Below, piece by piece: positions 35,347 through 45,002 of a stretch of DNA of 64,000 nt. The notes under the pieces are model-generated. The model had not been told where the DNA came from. It made no database searches and saw only the letters and a program-made list of their open reading frames with translations. The translations under genes and the position numbers were made by a program. How positions within the stretch are numbered: the stretch's first letter is position 1; the number at the start of each line of letters is the position of its first letter. This DNA is from Euzebyella saccharophila (GTDB lineage: Bacteria; Bacteroidota; Bacteroidia; Flavobacteriales; Flavobacteriaceae), in contig NZ_JACYFJ010000004.1 of assembly GCF_014855495.1 (NCBI RefSeq), positions 62,001 through 126,000 on the forward strand. Direction: 5' to 3'.

Positions 35347-37614
35347 TTAAGCAGCGTTTTCTCTCTTGATTACATTTAAGGCAGACCCTTCATTAAACCA
35401 ACCAATTTGCGCATTGTTATAAGTGTGATTTGCTTTTATAGTATCCTTACTACCATCAGCATGTACTACCTCAATAGTTAACGGCTTATCTGGCGCAAAT
35501 TCTGCCAAATCAAGGAAGTTAAACGTATCATCCTCTTGTATAAGGTCATAATCACTCTCATTCGCAAAAGTAAGAGCCAACATTCCTTGCTTTTTCAAGT
35601 TGGTTTCGTGGATACGGGCAAATGATTTCACCAATACAGCTGCAACACCTAAATGCCTTGGTTGCATGGCTGCATGTTCACGAGAAGATCCTTCGCCATA
35701 GTTGTGGTCACCCACTACAATGGTTTTTATACCCTTCTCTTTGTATTCTCTCTGTACATCTGGAACTCCTCCATATTCCCCGGTCAACTGACTTTTTACA
35801 AAGTTGGTTTTCTTGTTGAAGGCATTTACAGCCCCTATTAAAGTATTATTGGCAATATTATCTAAATGACCACGGAAACGTAACCATGGTCCTGCCATAG
35901 AGATATGGTCGGTTGTACATTTACCAAAAGCCTTGATCAACAACTTGGCTCCTTTCATCTGCTCTGGCTGAATAGGTACGAAAGGACTCAACAGTTGCAA
36001 TCTTTCCGATTCTGGGGAAACGATCACTTCTACATCAGAACCATCCTCTTTTGGAGCCAAATAACCAGCGTCTTCCACCTCAAAGCCTTGAATTGGTAAT
36101 TCTATACCCATTGGTTCATCTAGCTTCACTTCCTCTCCATTCTCGTTGATTAAGGTATCGTTCATTGGATCAAAATCCAATTTACCCGAGATAGCAATAG
36201 CAGCGACCATTTCTGGGGAACCCACAAAGGCGTGTGTATTTGGGTTGCCATCGGCGCGCTTAGAGAAGTTACGGTTAAAGGAATGTACAATCGTATTTTT
36301 CTCCTCGCCTTTCAGGTCACTTCTGTCCCACTGTCCAATACATGGTCCACAAGCATTGGTAAATACGGTAGCTCCTAAATCTTCAAAAATTTGAAGTAAT
36401 CCGTCCCTTTCAGCGGTAAACCTAATTTGTTCCGACCCAGGGTTGATCCCGAAATCGGATTTTGGTTTTATCTTTTTGGTAATTGCCTGTTTTGCAATGG
36501 AAGCGGCACGTGTCAAATCTTCGTAGGAAGAGTTGGTACAAGAACCGATTAATCCCCAATCAACATTAATTGGCCATCCATTTTCTTTAGCCTTTACACC
36601 CAATTCACCAACAGGAGTAGCTAAATCTGGAGTAAAAGGTCCGTTCAAATGCGGCCTTAATTCATCAAGGTTTATTTCAATAATTTCATCAAAGTATTCA
36701 CCAGGATTGGCGTATACCTCTTCATCTGCAGTAAGATACTCGCGTACTTTATTAGCTTCATCCGCTATGTCACTTCTATCGGTAGCTCTTAAATAGCGCT
36801 CCATAGAATCATCATAACCAAAAGTAGAGGTGGTAGCACCCACCTCGGCACCCATGTTACAGATGGTTCCTTTACCCGTACAAGAAAGGTTTTTGGCACC
36901 TTCTCCAAAATACTCAATGATAGCTCCAGTACCTCCTTTTACGGTTAAAATGCCTGCAACCTTAAGGATAACATCTTTTGCAGAAGTCCATCCAGAGATA
37001 TTTCCGGTCAATTTAACTCCAATCAATTTAGGGAACTTAAGCTCCCAAGCCATACCGGCCATTACGTCAACTGCATCTGCACCCCCAACACCAATGGCCA
37101 CCATTCCCAGTCCACCGGCATTTACGGTATGAGAATCCGTTCCGATCATCATTCCCCCAGGGAAAGCATAATTTTCAAGAACAACTTGGTGAATAATACC
37201 TGCACCAGGCTTCCAGAAACCAATTCCATACTTATTGGAAACCGACTCCAAGAAGTTAAAAACCTCAGCACTTGTGCTATTGGCAGACTGCAAATCTTTT
37301 GCAGCACCGCTTTTTGCTTGAATCAAGTGATCACAATGTACCGTTGTTGGCACGGCCACTTTCTTTTTTCCGGCCTGCATAAACTGCAACAAGGCCATCT
37401 GGGCGGTAGCATCTTGGCAAGCAATACGATCTGGAGCAAAATCCACATAGTCCTTACCTCTTTTAAAGGCTGTGGTAGGATTACCATCCCACAAGTGGGA
37501 ATATAAAATTTTCTCCGAGAGGGTAAGAGGTTTTCCAACTATTTCACGGGCCTTATCAACACGCTCGGCCATGTTGGCGTACACCTCTTTAATCATATCG
37601 ATATCGAATGCCAT
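35347..37614 (-). CDS. acnA: Aconitate hydratase (mitochondrial-type)
   Basis: This 755-residue enzyme interconverts citrate and isocitrate in the TCA cycle. The 4Fe-4S ligands are visible: Cys in [10 protein letters not shown] and two Cys in [26 protein letters not shown] and the C-terminal swivel motif [15 protein letters not shown] are also present. Length and N-terminus match the mitochondrial-type aconitases common in Bacteroidota rather than AcnB. It is monocistronic, with its own promoter-like box and terminator. The gene symbol is by family convention; subfamily naming varies. Confidence 0.96.
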   Translation of the reverse strand: MAFDIDMIKEVYANMAERVDKAREIVGKPLTLSEKILYSHLWDGNPTTAFKRGKDYVDFAPDRIACQDATAQMALLQFMQAGKKKVAVPTTVHCDHLIQAKSGAAKDLQSANSTSAEVFNFLESVSNKYGIGFWKPGAGIIHQVVLENYAFPGGMMIGTDSHTVNAGGLGMVAIGVGGADAVDVMAGMAWELKFPKLIGVKLTGNISGWTSAKDVILKVAGILTVKGGTGAIIEYFGEGAKNLSCTGKGTICNMGAEVGATTSTFGYDDSMERYLRATDRSDIADEANKVREYLTADEEVYANPGEYFDEIIEINLDELRPHLNGPFTPDLATPVGELGVKAKENGWPINVDWGLIGSCTNSSYEDLTRAASIAKQAITKKIKPKSDFGINPGSEQIRFTAERDGLLQIFEDLGATVFTNACGPCIGQWDRSDLKGEEKNTIVHSFNRNFSKRADGNPNTHAFVGSPEMVAAIAISGKLDFDPMNDTLINENGEEVKLDEPMGIELPIQGFEVEDAGYLAPKEDGSDVEVIVSPESERLQLLSPFVPIQPEQMKGAKLLIKAFGKCTTDHISMAGPWLRFRGHLDNIANNTLIGAVNAFNKKTNFVKSQLTGEYGGVPDVQREYKEKGIKTIVVGDHNYGEGSSREHAAMQPRHLGVAAVLVKSFARIHETNLKKQGMLALTFANESDYDLIQEDDTFNFLDLAEFAPDKPLTIEVVHADGSKDTIKANHTYNNAQIGWFNEGSALNVIKRENAA

Positions 37615-37647
37615 TGTCTTTTTACGTTTTAGGTTATTGTAATCCTA

Positions 37648-37655
37648 CAAAATTA
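37648..37655 (-). promoter_or_regulatory. Candidate -7 box of the aconitase promoter
   Basis: A perfect TAATTTTG (TAnnTTTG) on the minus strand, 33 bases upstream of the aconitase start. The -33 element is not clear. Confidence 0.45.
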
Positions 37656-37866
37656 CTAAAATACAAAGTGTTTTAAAATTTTTTAGAGAAGGTTTATTGT
37701 GTTTTTATTGAATTTAAATAACACAATGCATTTTGTTATAAACCCACTATTCCAGTAGTACTAAATAAGATAAGTTCCAATTTGGCAAACAAAGGCTGCT
37801 GGAGTACCATTTATTAACAAAAAAACGTTGACATACCAAATCCAAAAGAGATAAGGAAAAAGTAGC

Positions 37867-38820
37867 TTATAACAGTTGTTGGATGATTTTTTCTTCGGAT
37901 ATACCTTCGGCCTCTGCCTTGTAGTTCTTAATTATCCTGTGTCTCAAAATACCTGTAGCAACGGCCTGTACATCTTCCGCATCAGGAGAATATTTTCCAT
38001 TGATGGCGGCATGGGCCTTAGCGGCAAGAATTAAGTTTTGGGAGGCTCTTGGACCTGCACCCCAATCCAGATACTGCCTAACAAAATCAGAAGCCGTCTC
38101 TAAATTAGGCCTCGTAGAATTTACAAGCTTTACAGCATATTCCACGACAGCATCAGGAACGGGAATTCTTCTTATCAAATGCTGAATATCCAAAATTTCG
38201 GACGCGTTGAACATCGAATTAACATGGGTGACATCATCTGAAGTTGTAGCTTTTACCACCGCAATTTCTTCCTCAACTGAGGGATATTTAAGCTCGATGG
38301 CAAACATAAACCTATCCAATTGAGCTTCTGGCAATGGGTATGTCCCTTCCTGTTCTATAGGGTTTTGAGTGGCCAAAACAAAATAAGGAAGTTCCAATTT
38401 ATGCTGTTTCCCTGAAATAGTAACCGCCCTTTCCTGCATTGCCTCAAGCAGAGCCGCCTGGGTTTTTGGAGGGGTACGGTTAATTTCATCGGCCAAAATA
38501 ATATTACCGAATACGGGGCCTTTAATGAACTTAAAGTTTCGGTTTTGATCCAAAACCTCACTTCCAAGAATATCACTGGGCATTAAATCTGGAGTAAACT
38601 GAATTCTCTTAAAATCGAGCCCTAAAGTTTTGGCAATGGTATTGACCATTAAAGTCTTTGCCAAACCAGGAACCCCTATAAGGAGGGAATGCCCTCCCGT
38701 ATAAATACTTAGAAGAATTTGATTGATTACCTCCTCTTGGCCAACTATAACTTTGGCTATTTCCTTTTTAAGTGCTTGGTGTTTATCAACTAGCTGATCG
38801 ATTGCCGCTACATCTGACAT
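37867..38820 (-). CDS. MoxR-family AAA+ ATPase
   Basis: This 317-residue AAA+ protein has Walker A GVPGLAKT, Walker B/DExx ILADEINRTPPKTQAALLEAMQE, sensor ATQNPIEQEGTYPLPEAQLDRF, and a C-terminal lid domain. MoxR ATPases act as chaperones that mature or activate partner proteins, usually with DUF58/VWA proteins encoded alongside. Here no such partner follows; the gene ends the parvulin/SurA block (4-base gap), pointing to a role in envelope protein quality control. Confidence 0.95.
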   Translation of the reverse strand: MSDVAAIDQLVDKHQALKKEIAKVIVGQEEVINQILLSIYTGGHSLLIGVPGLAKTLMVNTIAKTLGLDFKRIQFTPDLMPSDILGSEVLDQNRNFKFIKGPVFGNIILADEINRTPPKTQAALLEAMQERAVTISGKQHKLELPYFVLATQNPIEQEGTYPLPEAQLDRFMFAIELKYPSVEEEIAVVKATTSDDVTHVNSMFNASEILDIQHLIRRIPVPDAVVEYAVKLVNSTRPNLETASDFVRQYLDWGAGPRASQNLILAAKAHAAINGKYSPDAEDVQAVATGILRHRIIKNYKAEAEGISEEKIIQQLL

Positions 38821-38824
38821 GCAA

Positions 38825-40270
38825 TTAATTTTTTACCCAGTTGTTGGCAAAATCGCATTCGTGATTGGACTCGTTTACGCTAATATAAGTTTCCTCGATA
38901 TGCTCGTCCATCCACTCTTTTATGGCTTTATATTGCTTTTCGGTCTTTGCCAGTTGTTGAATCTTTAGATAATCCTTGGCAAAATCGGCCTCATGCTCAT
39001 CAAATCTATTGGTTACTTTTAAGATTTTATATTTAGGACCGCCTCCCCGTGGGTCTTGCTCCAAAATAGGATATGAAATTTCATCATCCTTTAGATTTCT
39101 TACTTGATTGTACAAGGTTGGATCCATTTTGGTAAGTTCAAAACGGGAATCAAAAGTGGTTGGGTTTCTTAGTAGCCCGCCATCATATTTTGTTTCCTTC
39201 TCGTCTGAAAAATTCATGGCTGCTTGGGCAAAAGTATATTTTCCTTCCTCTATATGACTTCTAATGGAATCAAGCTCAGATTTGGCATCATCCAATGCCT
39301 TTTGGGAAATTTCAGGCTGCATTAAGATATGCCTTAAATCCAGTTCCTGCCCCCTTATCTTTTCTATATAGATAATATGGTAACCAAATTGTGTTTCAAA
39401 AGGTTCTGAAATCTCACCTTCCTTAAGACTAAAGGCCACATCCTTAAAGGTCTTGTCAAAACCGGTTTCCTTTGTAATACTGTAAAATCCACCTTTTGAC
39501 TTTGACCCGGGATCTTGTGAATAAAGAATGGCCTTAACGCTAAAACTAGCATCATTATCCTCAACATCTGCTTTGATCGCATTGAGCTTGTCAATAACAT
39601 TTTGTTTTTCTTTTTCTGTTGGCTTTGGAGATTTAACTATTTGTGCAATTTCCATCTCCGCACCAAAAACAGGACGCTCATCTTCGGGTATTTTATTGAA
39701 GAACTGTCTCACTTCTTCAGGCGTTATTTCAACTTCTTCAACGATACTCCCCTGCATTTTTTCAGAAAGCATTCTAAGTTTGTTGATTTCGTTGATATCC
39801 TCCCGCAAACTTGCCTCGTCTTCTTTTTTGTAGAATTTCAACAATTTTTCCATGGAGCCTATTTGCTGCACAAAACCTTGAATTTGTCTCTCCGTAGTAG
39901 CGGCAACTTCATCATCGGAAACCAAAAGACTATCTTGAACTGCCTGATGGGCATATAAGCGGTCTTCCATCAATTTCCCCAACAAACCACAACGGGTGAC
40001 ATCGGCAGTTGAAACACCTTGACTTTTTAAATCTATCAGTGTTTTTTCAATATCGGAGTCCAAAATTACGTAATCACCAACCACTGCGGCAATACCATCT
40101 AACTTAACCCTTTTAAAATTTCTAACGGTATCCTTCATTACGGCCACCTCTTCCGTTTCAACTGAAGCCATAGCCTCATCCTGACCATCCAGAACGCTTA
40201 CATCTTCTTGAGCGTAACCAAAATGGATCACCCCCAATATGAAACAAAATAATCCAAAAAGTTTATTCAT
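38825..40270 (-). CDS. SurA-like periplasmic peptidyl-prolyl isomerase/chaperone
   Basis: About 481 residues with a signal peptide ending HFGYAQ, a SurA N-terminal helical domain and two parvulin domains (about 190-300 with SKGGFYSITKETGFDKTF and FGYHIIYIEK; about 305-430 with LRHILMQPEIS and KYDGGLLRN). It assists outer-membrane protein folding. The frame is open to 40312, but ATG 40270 gives a standard signal peptide and overlaps the upstream stop as ATGAATAA; ATG 40279 is a close alternative. It lies between a lipoprotein parvulin and MoxR. Confidence 0.9.
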   Translation of the reverse strand: MNKLFGLFCFILGVIHFGYAQEDVSVLDGQDEAMASVETEEVAVMKDTVRNFKRVKLDGIAAVVGDYVILDSDIEKTLIDLKSQGVSTADVTRCGLLGKLMEDRLYAHQAVQDSLLVSDDEVAATTERQIQGFVQQIGSMEKLLKFYKKEDEASLREDINEINKLRMLSEKMQGSIVEEVEITPEEVRQFFNKIPEDERPVFGAEMEIAQIVKSPKPTEKEKQNVIDKLNAIKADVEDNDASFSVKAILYSQDPGSKSKGGFYSITKETGFDKTFKDVAFSLKEGEISEPFETQFGYHIIYIEKIRGQELDLRHILMQPEISQKALDDAKSELDSIRSHIEEGKYTFAQAAMNFSDEKETKYDGGLLRNPTTFDSRFELTKMDPTLYNQVRNLKDDEISYPILEQDPRGGGPKYKILKVTNRFDEHEADFAKDYLKIQQLAKTEKQYKAIKEWMDEHIEETYISVNESNHECDFANNWVKN

Positions 40271-41153
40271 CTTCTGCATAAATTTCAAATTCATTCTTTT
40301 TAATTGCCTCATCCAGCACCTCTGTTTCCAATTGCCTTAGAAAATCCAATTTTCTCCTGCTCAACAAAACCTGTTTTATTTGAGGCTCTACAAAGGAAAG
40401 TGGCGCTGTGTCATTAATATTCTTTACATCTACCACTTTGGCCAAATATACCCCGTTATCATCCTCCATCTCAAAAAATTGTGATTTTTTTAGATGTTTA
40501 TCGGCGTTTTCAAAAGTTAAGGGAGCAATTTCACCAATAACCCTAGGAGCACTCACCCAAATGCTATCGTTAAAGTTCAACTTCTTGAATTGCACCCCAA
40601 TAGAATCCAAATAGGTTTGATCTTCAGGTTTAAAGCTCTTCAGTTTATCAATAACTTGATCTTTGTTCAAAAATTGTTTGGGAAGCTCCACAAACCTAAT
40701 TTGAACCACCTTTTCCTTTAATTTAAAGTTCTCTTTCTCAGACTCGTAAAAATTTTCTAATTGAGATTCCGTAATAATGGTATCTATTCCATGGCGCACC
40801 AAAGCATCCTTGTAGGCCCTAGTGTACAGGTCTGCTCTATAATCCGCCACCAGAGCATCATATTCACCTAATTTTTCTTCCGGTAGATTGATTTTTGCCC
40901 TATCCAACAACAACTGTTTAGATGCCCAATTGTTTATGTAATTAGTTACGAACGAAGCACTATCTTCTTTAGACATTCCTTCTATCAGAAGTTTTTTGAT
41001 ATCTTCTTCAAAAAGATAGTTTTCGCCAACTCTCGCCACAAAGCTAGGCTCCTTCTTTTTAAATAGGGATTCGCATCCTATATTTAAGAACACCATTAAC
41101 AAAAGGAATGTGTACCATCCCCCTTGTTTTCCCAAGGAATGTGAAAATTTCAT
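40263..41153 (-). CDS. Parvulin-like peptidyl-prolyl isomerase lipoprotein
   Basis: This 296-residue lipoprotein has lipobox LNIGC (Cys at about residue 27) after a longer basic N-terminus. A SurA-type N-terminal helical region follows (VARVGENYLFEEDIKKLL, about 39-130), then a divergent rotamase-like region (about 130-260) in which the isomerase motifs are weak. Such proteins commonly precede SurA in Bacteroidota and probably act as folding chaperones for exported proteins. It overlaps the SurA gene by eight bases. Confidence 0.85.
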   Translation of the reverse strand: MKFSHSLGKQGGWYTFLLLMVFLNIGCESLFKKKEPSFVARVGENYLFEEDIKKLLIEGMSKEDSASFVTNYINNWASKQLLLDRAKINLPEEKLGEYDALVADYRADLYTRAYKDALVRHGIDTIITESQLENFYESEKENFKLKEKVVQIRFVELPKQFLNKDQVIDKLKSFKPEDQTYLDSIGVQFKKLNFNDSIWVSAPRVIGEIAPLTFENADKHLKKSQFFEMEDDNGVYLAKVVDVKNINDTAPLSFVEPQIKQVLLSRRKLDFLRQLETEVLDEAIKKNEFEIYAEDE

Positions 41154-41264
41154 CCCGCAAAAATAGCAAAACTGTAATCTCGCACAAAGTCTAATCTATT
41201 ACTTAACAGATTTTTGGCGTGCGCCCCATTAATTCATTACTTTACAAATATTTTAATCCAACCA

Positions 41265-41519
41265 ATGGAACAACTTATAAAGTTAATTTGGGATTTTCGA
41301 GGTCCGGCAGCCAAAAAAACAGCTGAACACCATGAAATACACTTAAAAGAATATATTGACTTAGAAAAAACCAACCTCACTATCACTGGATTCAAAGAGC
41401 TAACAGAATTACACAGTATCGCCTTTATGGTGGTAACCAAGTCTGAAATGATTGCCGTAAGAGATGCCCTTAAACCCCATAGAGGAGAGATATACAACCA
41501 ACATCCCAAAAATGAATAG
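41265..41519 (+). CDS. Conserved small protein, function unknown
   Basis: An 84-residue protein beginning MEQLIKLIWDFRGP, preferred over the start at 41214 because the extra residues look like untranslated leader. It contains FRGPAAKKTAEHHEIHLKEY and ends PHRGEIYNQHPKNE. There is no signal or membrane segment. I recall similar small proteins in other flavobacteria but no assigned function. The stop overlaps the next start (ATGAATAG), so the two genes are translationally coupled. Confidence 0.7.
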   Translation: MEQLIKLIWDFRGPAAKKTAEHHEIHLKEYIDLEKTNLTITGFKELTELHSIAFMVVTKSEMIAVRDALKPHRGEIYNQHPKNE

Positions 41520-42642
41520 ACTACTTGCCTTGCTACTTGTTTCCGTCATCTATGGTTGCTCTGAAAAAAAAGTTGTTTTAAATCCCTTGGAAGCTGCGTT
41601 AACATCTGACCATCCAAAAATCAAAAGGGTGATGGATAGTGTAGAACAGTACGAAGTACAGATACGTTTTACCCAAATAGACCGAAGTACAGGAAAACCA
41701 CTCTTTAAAAATTATGACTTTCAGGTTAATGAAAATAAATACTTCTACCCCGCAAGTACGGTAAAATTTCCGATTGCAGTACTGGCCTTGGAAAAACTAA
41801 ACAACATAGATTCCATAGATTTGAATAGTAGGTATTTTGTTGAAGGAGATTCTGTTGAATCCAATTTTGCAAAGGATATTTCACAAATATTCGCTGTAAG
41901 TGACAATTTGGCCAATAATAGATTGGTTGAGTTTATGGGGATGGACCACATTAACCATCAATTGGACAAAAAAGGCATTGAGCCAGTTAGAATTTCCCAT
42001 AGGCTGGGCTACCATTCAGATGACCCTAGTACAAAACCATTGATTGTTTTTGAAAATGACAGTACCACTTACCTGATGGAAGGGACCATCAATACCACGG
42101 CAGAACCATTAGACTTATCAGGAATTAAAAAAGGTAAGGGATATTTTGAAGAAGGGGAGCTCATAAACGAAAGTTTTGATTTCTCGCTTAAAAACTACTA
42201 CCCTATTACGGCACAGCACGAAGTTTTAAAACGTGTGGTTTTCCCAGAAGCGTATGCTAAAACAGAGCGGTTTGAACTTTCTCCCCAACAACATGAGTAC
42301 TTATTAGAAACTATGCACACGGTTCCCAGAAAAGCGGGGTATGATGAGGCTACCTATTATGATGGTTATTGTAAATTTTTCATCTACGGTGATACCAAGG
42401 AGAGAATTCCTGATCATATAAAAATCTATAACAAAGTAGGATTTGCATATGGAACCTTAACGGACTGCGCTTACATAGAGGACGAAAAAAACGATGTGGA
42501 ATTTTTGCTAACAGCAACCATACTTGTCAATAAAGACGGGGTTTTCAACGATAACCAATACGAATATGATGAAATTGGCATTCCTTTTTTGGCAGAATTA
42601 GGAAGACAAATCTATGGGTTAGAGCTAGAACGAAAGAAATAA
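41512..42642 (+). CDS. Serine hydrolase lipoprotein with class A beta-lactamase-like fold
   Basis: A 376-residue protein from ATG 41512; the frame is open from 41464, but only this start gives a proper signal with lipobox VIYGC (Cys16). Class A-type motifs: SxxK as Ser82-Thr-Val-Lys85 (PASTVKFP), SDN as Ser130-Asp131-Asn132 (AVSDNLANN), and KVGFAYG at the KTG position. This supports the Beta-lactamase2 family. It may act on peptidoglycan peptides or beta-lactams in the periplasm; a resistance role is not demonstrated. It is coupled to the 84-residue gene. Confidence 0.88.
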   Translation: MNRLLALLLVSVIYGCSEKKVVLNPLEAALTSDHPKIKRVMDSVEQYEVQIRFTQIDRSTGKPLFKNYDFQVNENKYFYPASTVKFPIAVLALEKLNNIDSIDLNSRYFVEGDSVESNFAKDISQIFAVSDNLANNRLVEFMGMDHINHQLDKKGIEPVRISHRLGYHSDDPSTKPLIVFENDSTTYLMEGTINTTAEPLDLSGIKKGKGYFEEGELINESFDFSLKNYYPITAQHEVLKRVVFPEAYAKTERFELSPQQHEYLLETMHTVPRKAGYDEATYYDGYCKFFIYGDTKERIPDHIKIYNKVGFAYGTLTDCAYIEDEKNDVEFLLTATILVNKDGVFNDNQYEYDEIGIPFLAELGRQIYGLELERKK

Positions 42643-42715
42643 GACCTTTATCACTTGCTTTACCAGACCCAATCAATGACCCTTTAGATTATGTAGAAAG
42701 AATTTTAGATTCTTT

Positions 42716-42723
42716 TAAATTTG
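42716..42723 (+). promoter_or_regulatory. Candidate -7 box for rluF
   Basis: A perfect TAAATTTG box. Transcription from it would start near 42730, leaving a leader of only about a dozen bases before the GTG start at 42743 and excluding any upstream start. Confidence 0.45.
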
Positions 42724-42742
42724 TACTACTAAACAGCGTGGC

Positions 42743-43474
42743 GTGCAAGAACCCAAACAAACAAGAATTAATAAATATTTGAGCGAAGTTGGCTTTTGCT
42801 CGAGAAGAGCTGCAGACAAACTTATTGATCAAGGCAGGGTTACCATTAATGGAAGCGTACCCGAAATGGGTACTAAAATTACCAATGGAGATGAAGTAAG
42901 GGTAGACGGAAAACTTATTTCTGAACCTAAGGATAAGCCTGTTTACATTGTATTCAACAAACCGGTTGGCATTGTGTGCACCACCGATACTAGAGTGGAA
43001 AAAGATAACATTATTGATTTTATCAACTACCCAAAAAGAATCTTCCCGATCGGCCGGCTGGACAAACCCAGTGAAGGACTTATTTTTTTGACTAATGATG
43101 GTGATATAGTCAATAAGATTTTAAGAGCCAGAAACCATCATGAAAAGGAGTATTTAGTAACCGTGGACAAACCAATTTCGGAAGACTTTTTAAACAAAAT
43201 GAGAAACGGAGTACCCATTCTGGACACTGTCACCCGAAAATGCAAAGTGGAGAAAATAGGTGCTTTTGAATTTAAGATTATCCTCACCCAAGGCCTTAAT
43301 AGGCAGATTAGGCGAATGTGCGAGTACCTGGATTACCATGTAACAAGACTAAAAAGAATCAGGATAATGAACGTTTCGTTGGATATTCCCGTAGGGAAAT
43401 GGCGAGACTTAACTGACCAAGAGCTAAAGGAAATCAATCGCTTGGTATCTGCGTCCTCCAAAACCCACGATTAA
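42743..43474 (+). CDS. rluF: 23S rRNA pseudouridine synthase, RluF type
   Basis: This 243-residue enzyme has an S4 RNA-binding domain (about 8-65, [20 protein letters not shown]) and a RsuA-family catalytic domain. The catalytic Asp is in [17 protein letters not shown]. The C-terminal RKCKVEK and [18 protein letters not shown] and [10 protein letters not shown] segments match RluF more than RluB/RluE. RluF modifies U2604 of 23S rRNA in E. coli. The start codon is GTG; no ATG is available nearby, and the candidate promoter lies just upstream. Confidence 0.9.
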   Translation: MQEPKQTRINKYLSEVGFCSRRAADKLIDQGRVTINGSVPEMGTKITNGDEVRVDGKLISEPKDKPVYIVFNKPVGIVCTTDTRVEKDNIIDFINYPKRIFPIGRLDKPSEGLIFLTNDGDIVNKILRARNHHEKEYLVTVDKPISEDFLNKMRNGVPILDTVTRKCKVEKIGAFEFKIILTQGLNRQIRRMCEYLDYHVTRLKRIRIMNVSLDIPVGKWRDLTDQELKEINRLVSASSKTHD

Positions 43475-43587
43475 CATAACAAGTTTGAATTACTTTTCAT
43501 ATACCCACAACAATACCTTTTTTTTAACATGGTATCAAGCTAAAAATTAGTAACTTAGAGAGACTCAACTCCTCAAATTAGATAGAC

Positions 43588-44919
43588 ATGTTAGGCTCAC
43601 TAGGTTACATAGCAAGAAATCATTGGATTAATTTGTTGTGCACTGCGTTGTTCTCCGTATTCGTTGGCACAGAATATTCGTTCGCTCTTTTTCAGGAAGA
43701 ACTCCAGGAAGAAACTAATTTTAAGCTCTACAAGGGTGAAGTAGTTGATTCCGACACTAAAAAACCTTTGGTTTTTGCTTCGCTAATGGTTGAAAAATCC
43801 AACATTAGCACCATTACCAATACAGAAGGCGAATTTTCTTTAAAAGTTCCGGAAGATATTACAGATGCCAATATCATAATCTCCTTTTTGGGGTACAAAA
43901 CCAAGACTATTGCCTTAGGTCAACTTAAAAATGGTGACAACCGTATCGCTATGGATATTTCGGTTACAGAACTTCCAGAAATTAATGTGTCCATTCCAAA
44001 AGACGCAGAAAATCTGGTACGGGAAACCCTAAAAAGAAAAGGGGAAAACTATTTTGAAGACCCCACCCTAATGACTGCGTTCTACCGGGAAACGATTAAA
44101 AAGAGAAGACAGAATGTTTCACTTTCAGAAGCGGTCGTAAATATTTACAAAACCCCATATACAAGTCTTAAACAAGATGGAGTAAAGCTCTATAAAGCAC
44201 GCAAAAGTACAGACTATAATAAATTGGATACGGTAGCACTTAAGCTACAAGGAGGACCTTTTAATGCCCTTTTTGTAGATATTATGAAATATCCGGAGTA
44301 TATTTTTTCACCGGAGTCCATCGATTATTACGACTTTAAATTTGATCGCTCCACCTTGGTCAACAACAAATTAATCTATGTTATAGACTTTGCTCAAAAA
44401 TCATACATTCCAGACCCTTTGTACAAGGGAAAACTATATATAGATGCCGATAACAAAATTCTTACCAGCGCTATATATAGCCTGAATATAACGGACAAAG
44501 AAATTGCATCCAGACTCTTTGTTAAACGAAAACCGGCCAATGCCAAGGTCTGGCCCAATGAAGTGGCTTACCGAGTAGATTACCGAGAAAAAAATGGAAA
44601 ATGGTATTATGGCTATAGCAATGTCTTATTGGAATTTAAAATAAACTGGGACCGTAGACTTTTCAACTCCGTTTACACCATGACCTGCGAGATGGCAGTA
44701 ACCGATTGGAAAAAGAACATGGCTGCAGATTATCCAAAATCCCGAGATCGCATAAAGACCTCCATAATACTAAGTGATGAGGCTATAGGGTTTACTGACC
44801 CAGATTTTTGGGGTGAATACAATATAATAGAACCTGAGAAATCCATTGAATCTGCCATTAAAAAAATCCAACGGCAACTTAGAAGAGCCAATTCGAGCGG
44901 TGGCGCTTCCGTTCCTTGA
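43588..44919 (+). CDS. Exported protein with carboxypeptidase-like regulatory domain
   Basis: This 443-residue protein has an N-terminal hydrophobic signal (about 12-33), a carboxypeptidase-regulatory-like beta-sandwich (about 47-130, GEVVDSDTKKPLVFASLMV and NTEGEFSLKVPE), then a large domain of unknown function (about 135-440). The latter shares features with exported Bacteroidota proteins (YRETIKKR, KGKLYIDADNKIL). No catalytic motif is seen. The C-terminus GGASVP carries no type IX sorting signal. It is probably periplasmic or outer-membrane associated. The two flanking genes are in the same direction but separated by gaps and a terminator. Confidence 0.85.
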   Translation: MLGSLGYIARNHWINLLCTALFSVFVGTEYSFALFQEELQEETNFKLYKGEVVDSDTKKPLVFASLMVEKSNISTITNTEGEFSLKVPEDITDANIIISFLGYKTKTIALGQLKNGDNRIAMDISVTELPEINVSIPKDAENLVRETLKRKGENYFEDPTLMTAFYRETIKKRRQNVSLSEAVVNIYKTPYTSLKQDGVKLYKARKSTDYNKLDTVALKLQGGPFNALFVDIMKYPEYIFSPESIDYYDFKFDRSTLVNNKLIYVIDFAQKSYIPDPLYKGKLYIDADNKILTSAIYSLNITDKEIASRLFVKRKPANAKVWPNEVAYRVDYREKNGKWYYGYSNVLLEFKINWDRRLFNSVYTMTCEMAVTDWKKNMAADYPKSRDRIKTSIILSDEAIGFTDPDFWGEYNIIEPEKSIESAIKKIQRQLRRANSSGGASVP

Positions 44920-44940
44920 CCCTTATTCAATCCATAAATT

Positions 44941-44969
44941 AAAACGGTCCTAGTGGCCGTTTTTTTTAT
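44941..44969 (+). terminator. Terminator
   Basis: AAAACGG (44941-44947) pairs with CCGTTTT across TCCTAGTGG, followed by a run of T residues. Confidence 0.8.
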
Positions 44970-45002
44970 TCTTTTTAAATTCACGTTTTTAAACCAAAGC
45001 AT

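Noticed and set aside
36830-37506. Long plus-strand open frames opposite aconitase
   Set aside because: They are antisense shadows of a strongly conserved gene, with no start signals and atypical composition.
41512-42642. Calling the serine hydrolase an antibiotic-resistance beta-lactamase
   Set aside because: The SxxK and SDN motifs show the fold, but the protein is a long lipoprotein in a housekeeping context and activity cannot be inferred.
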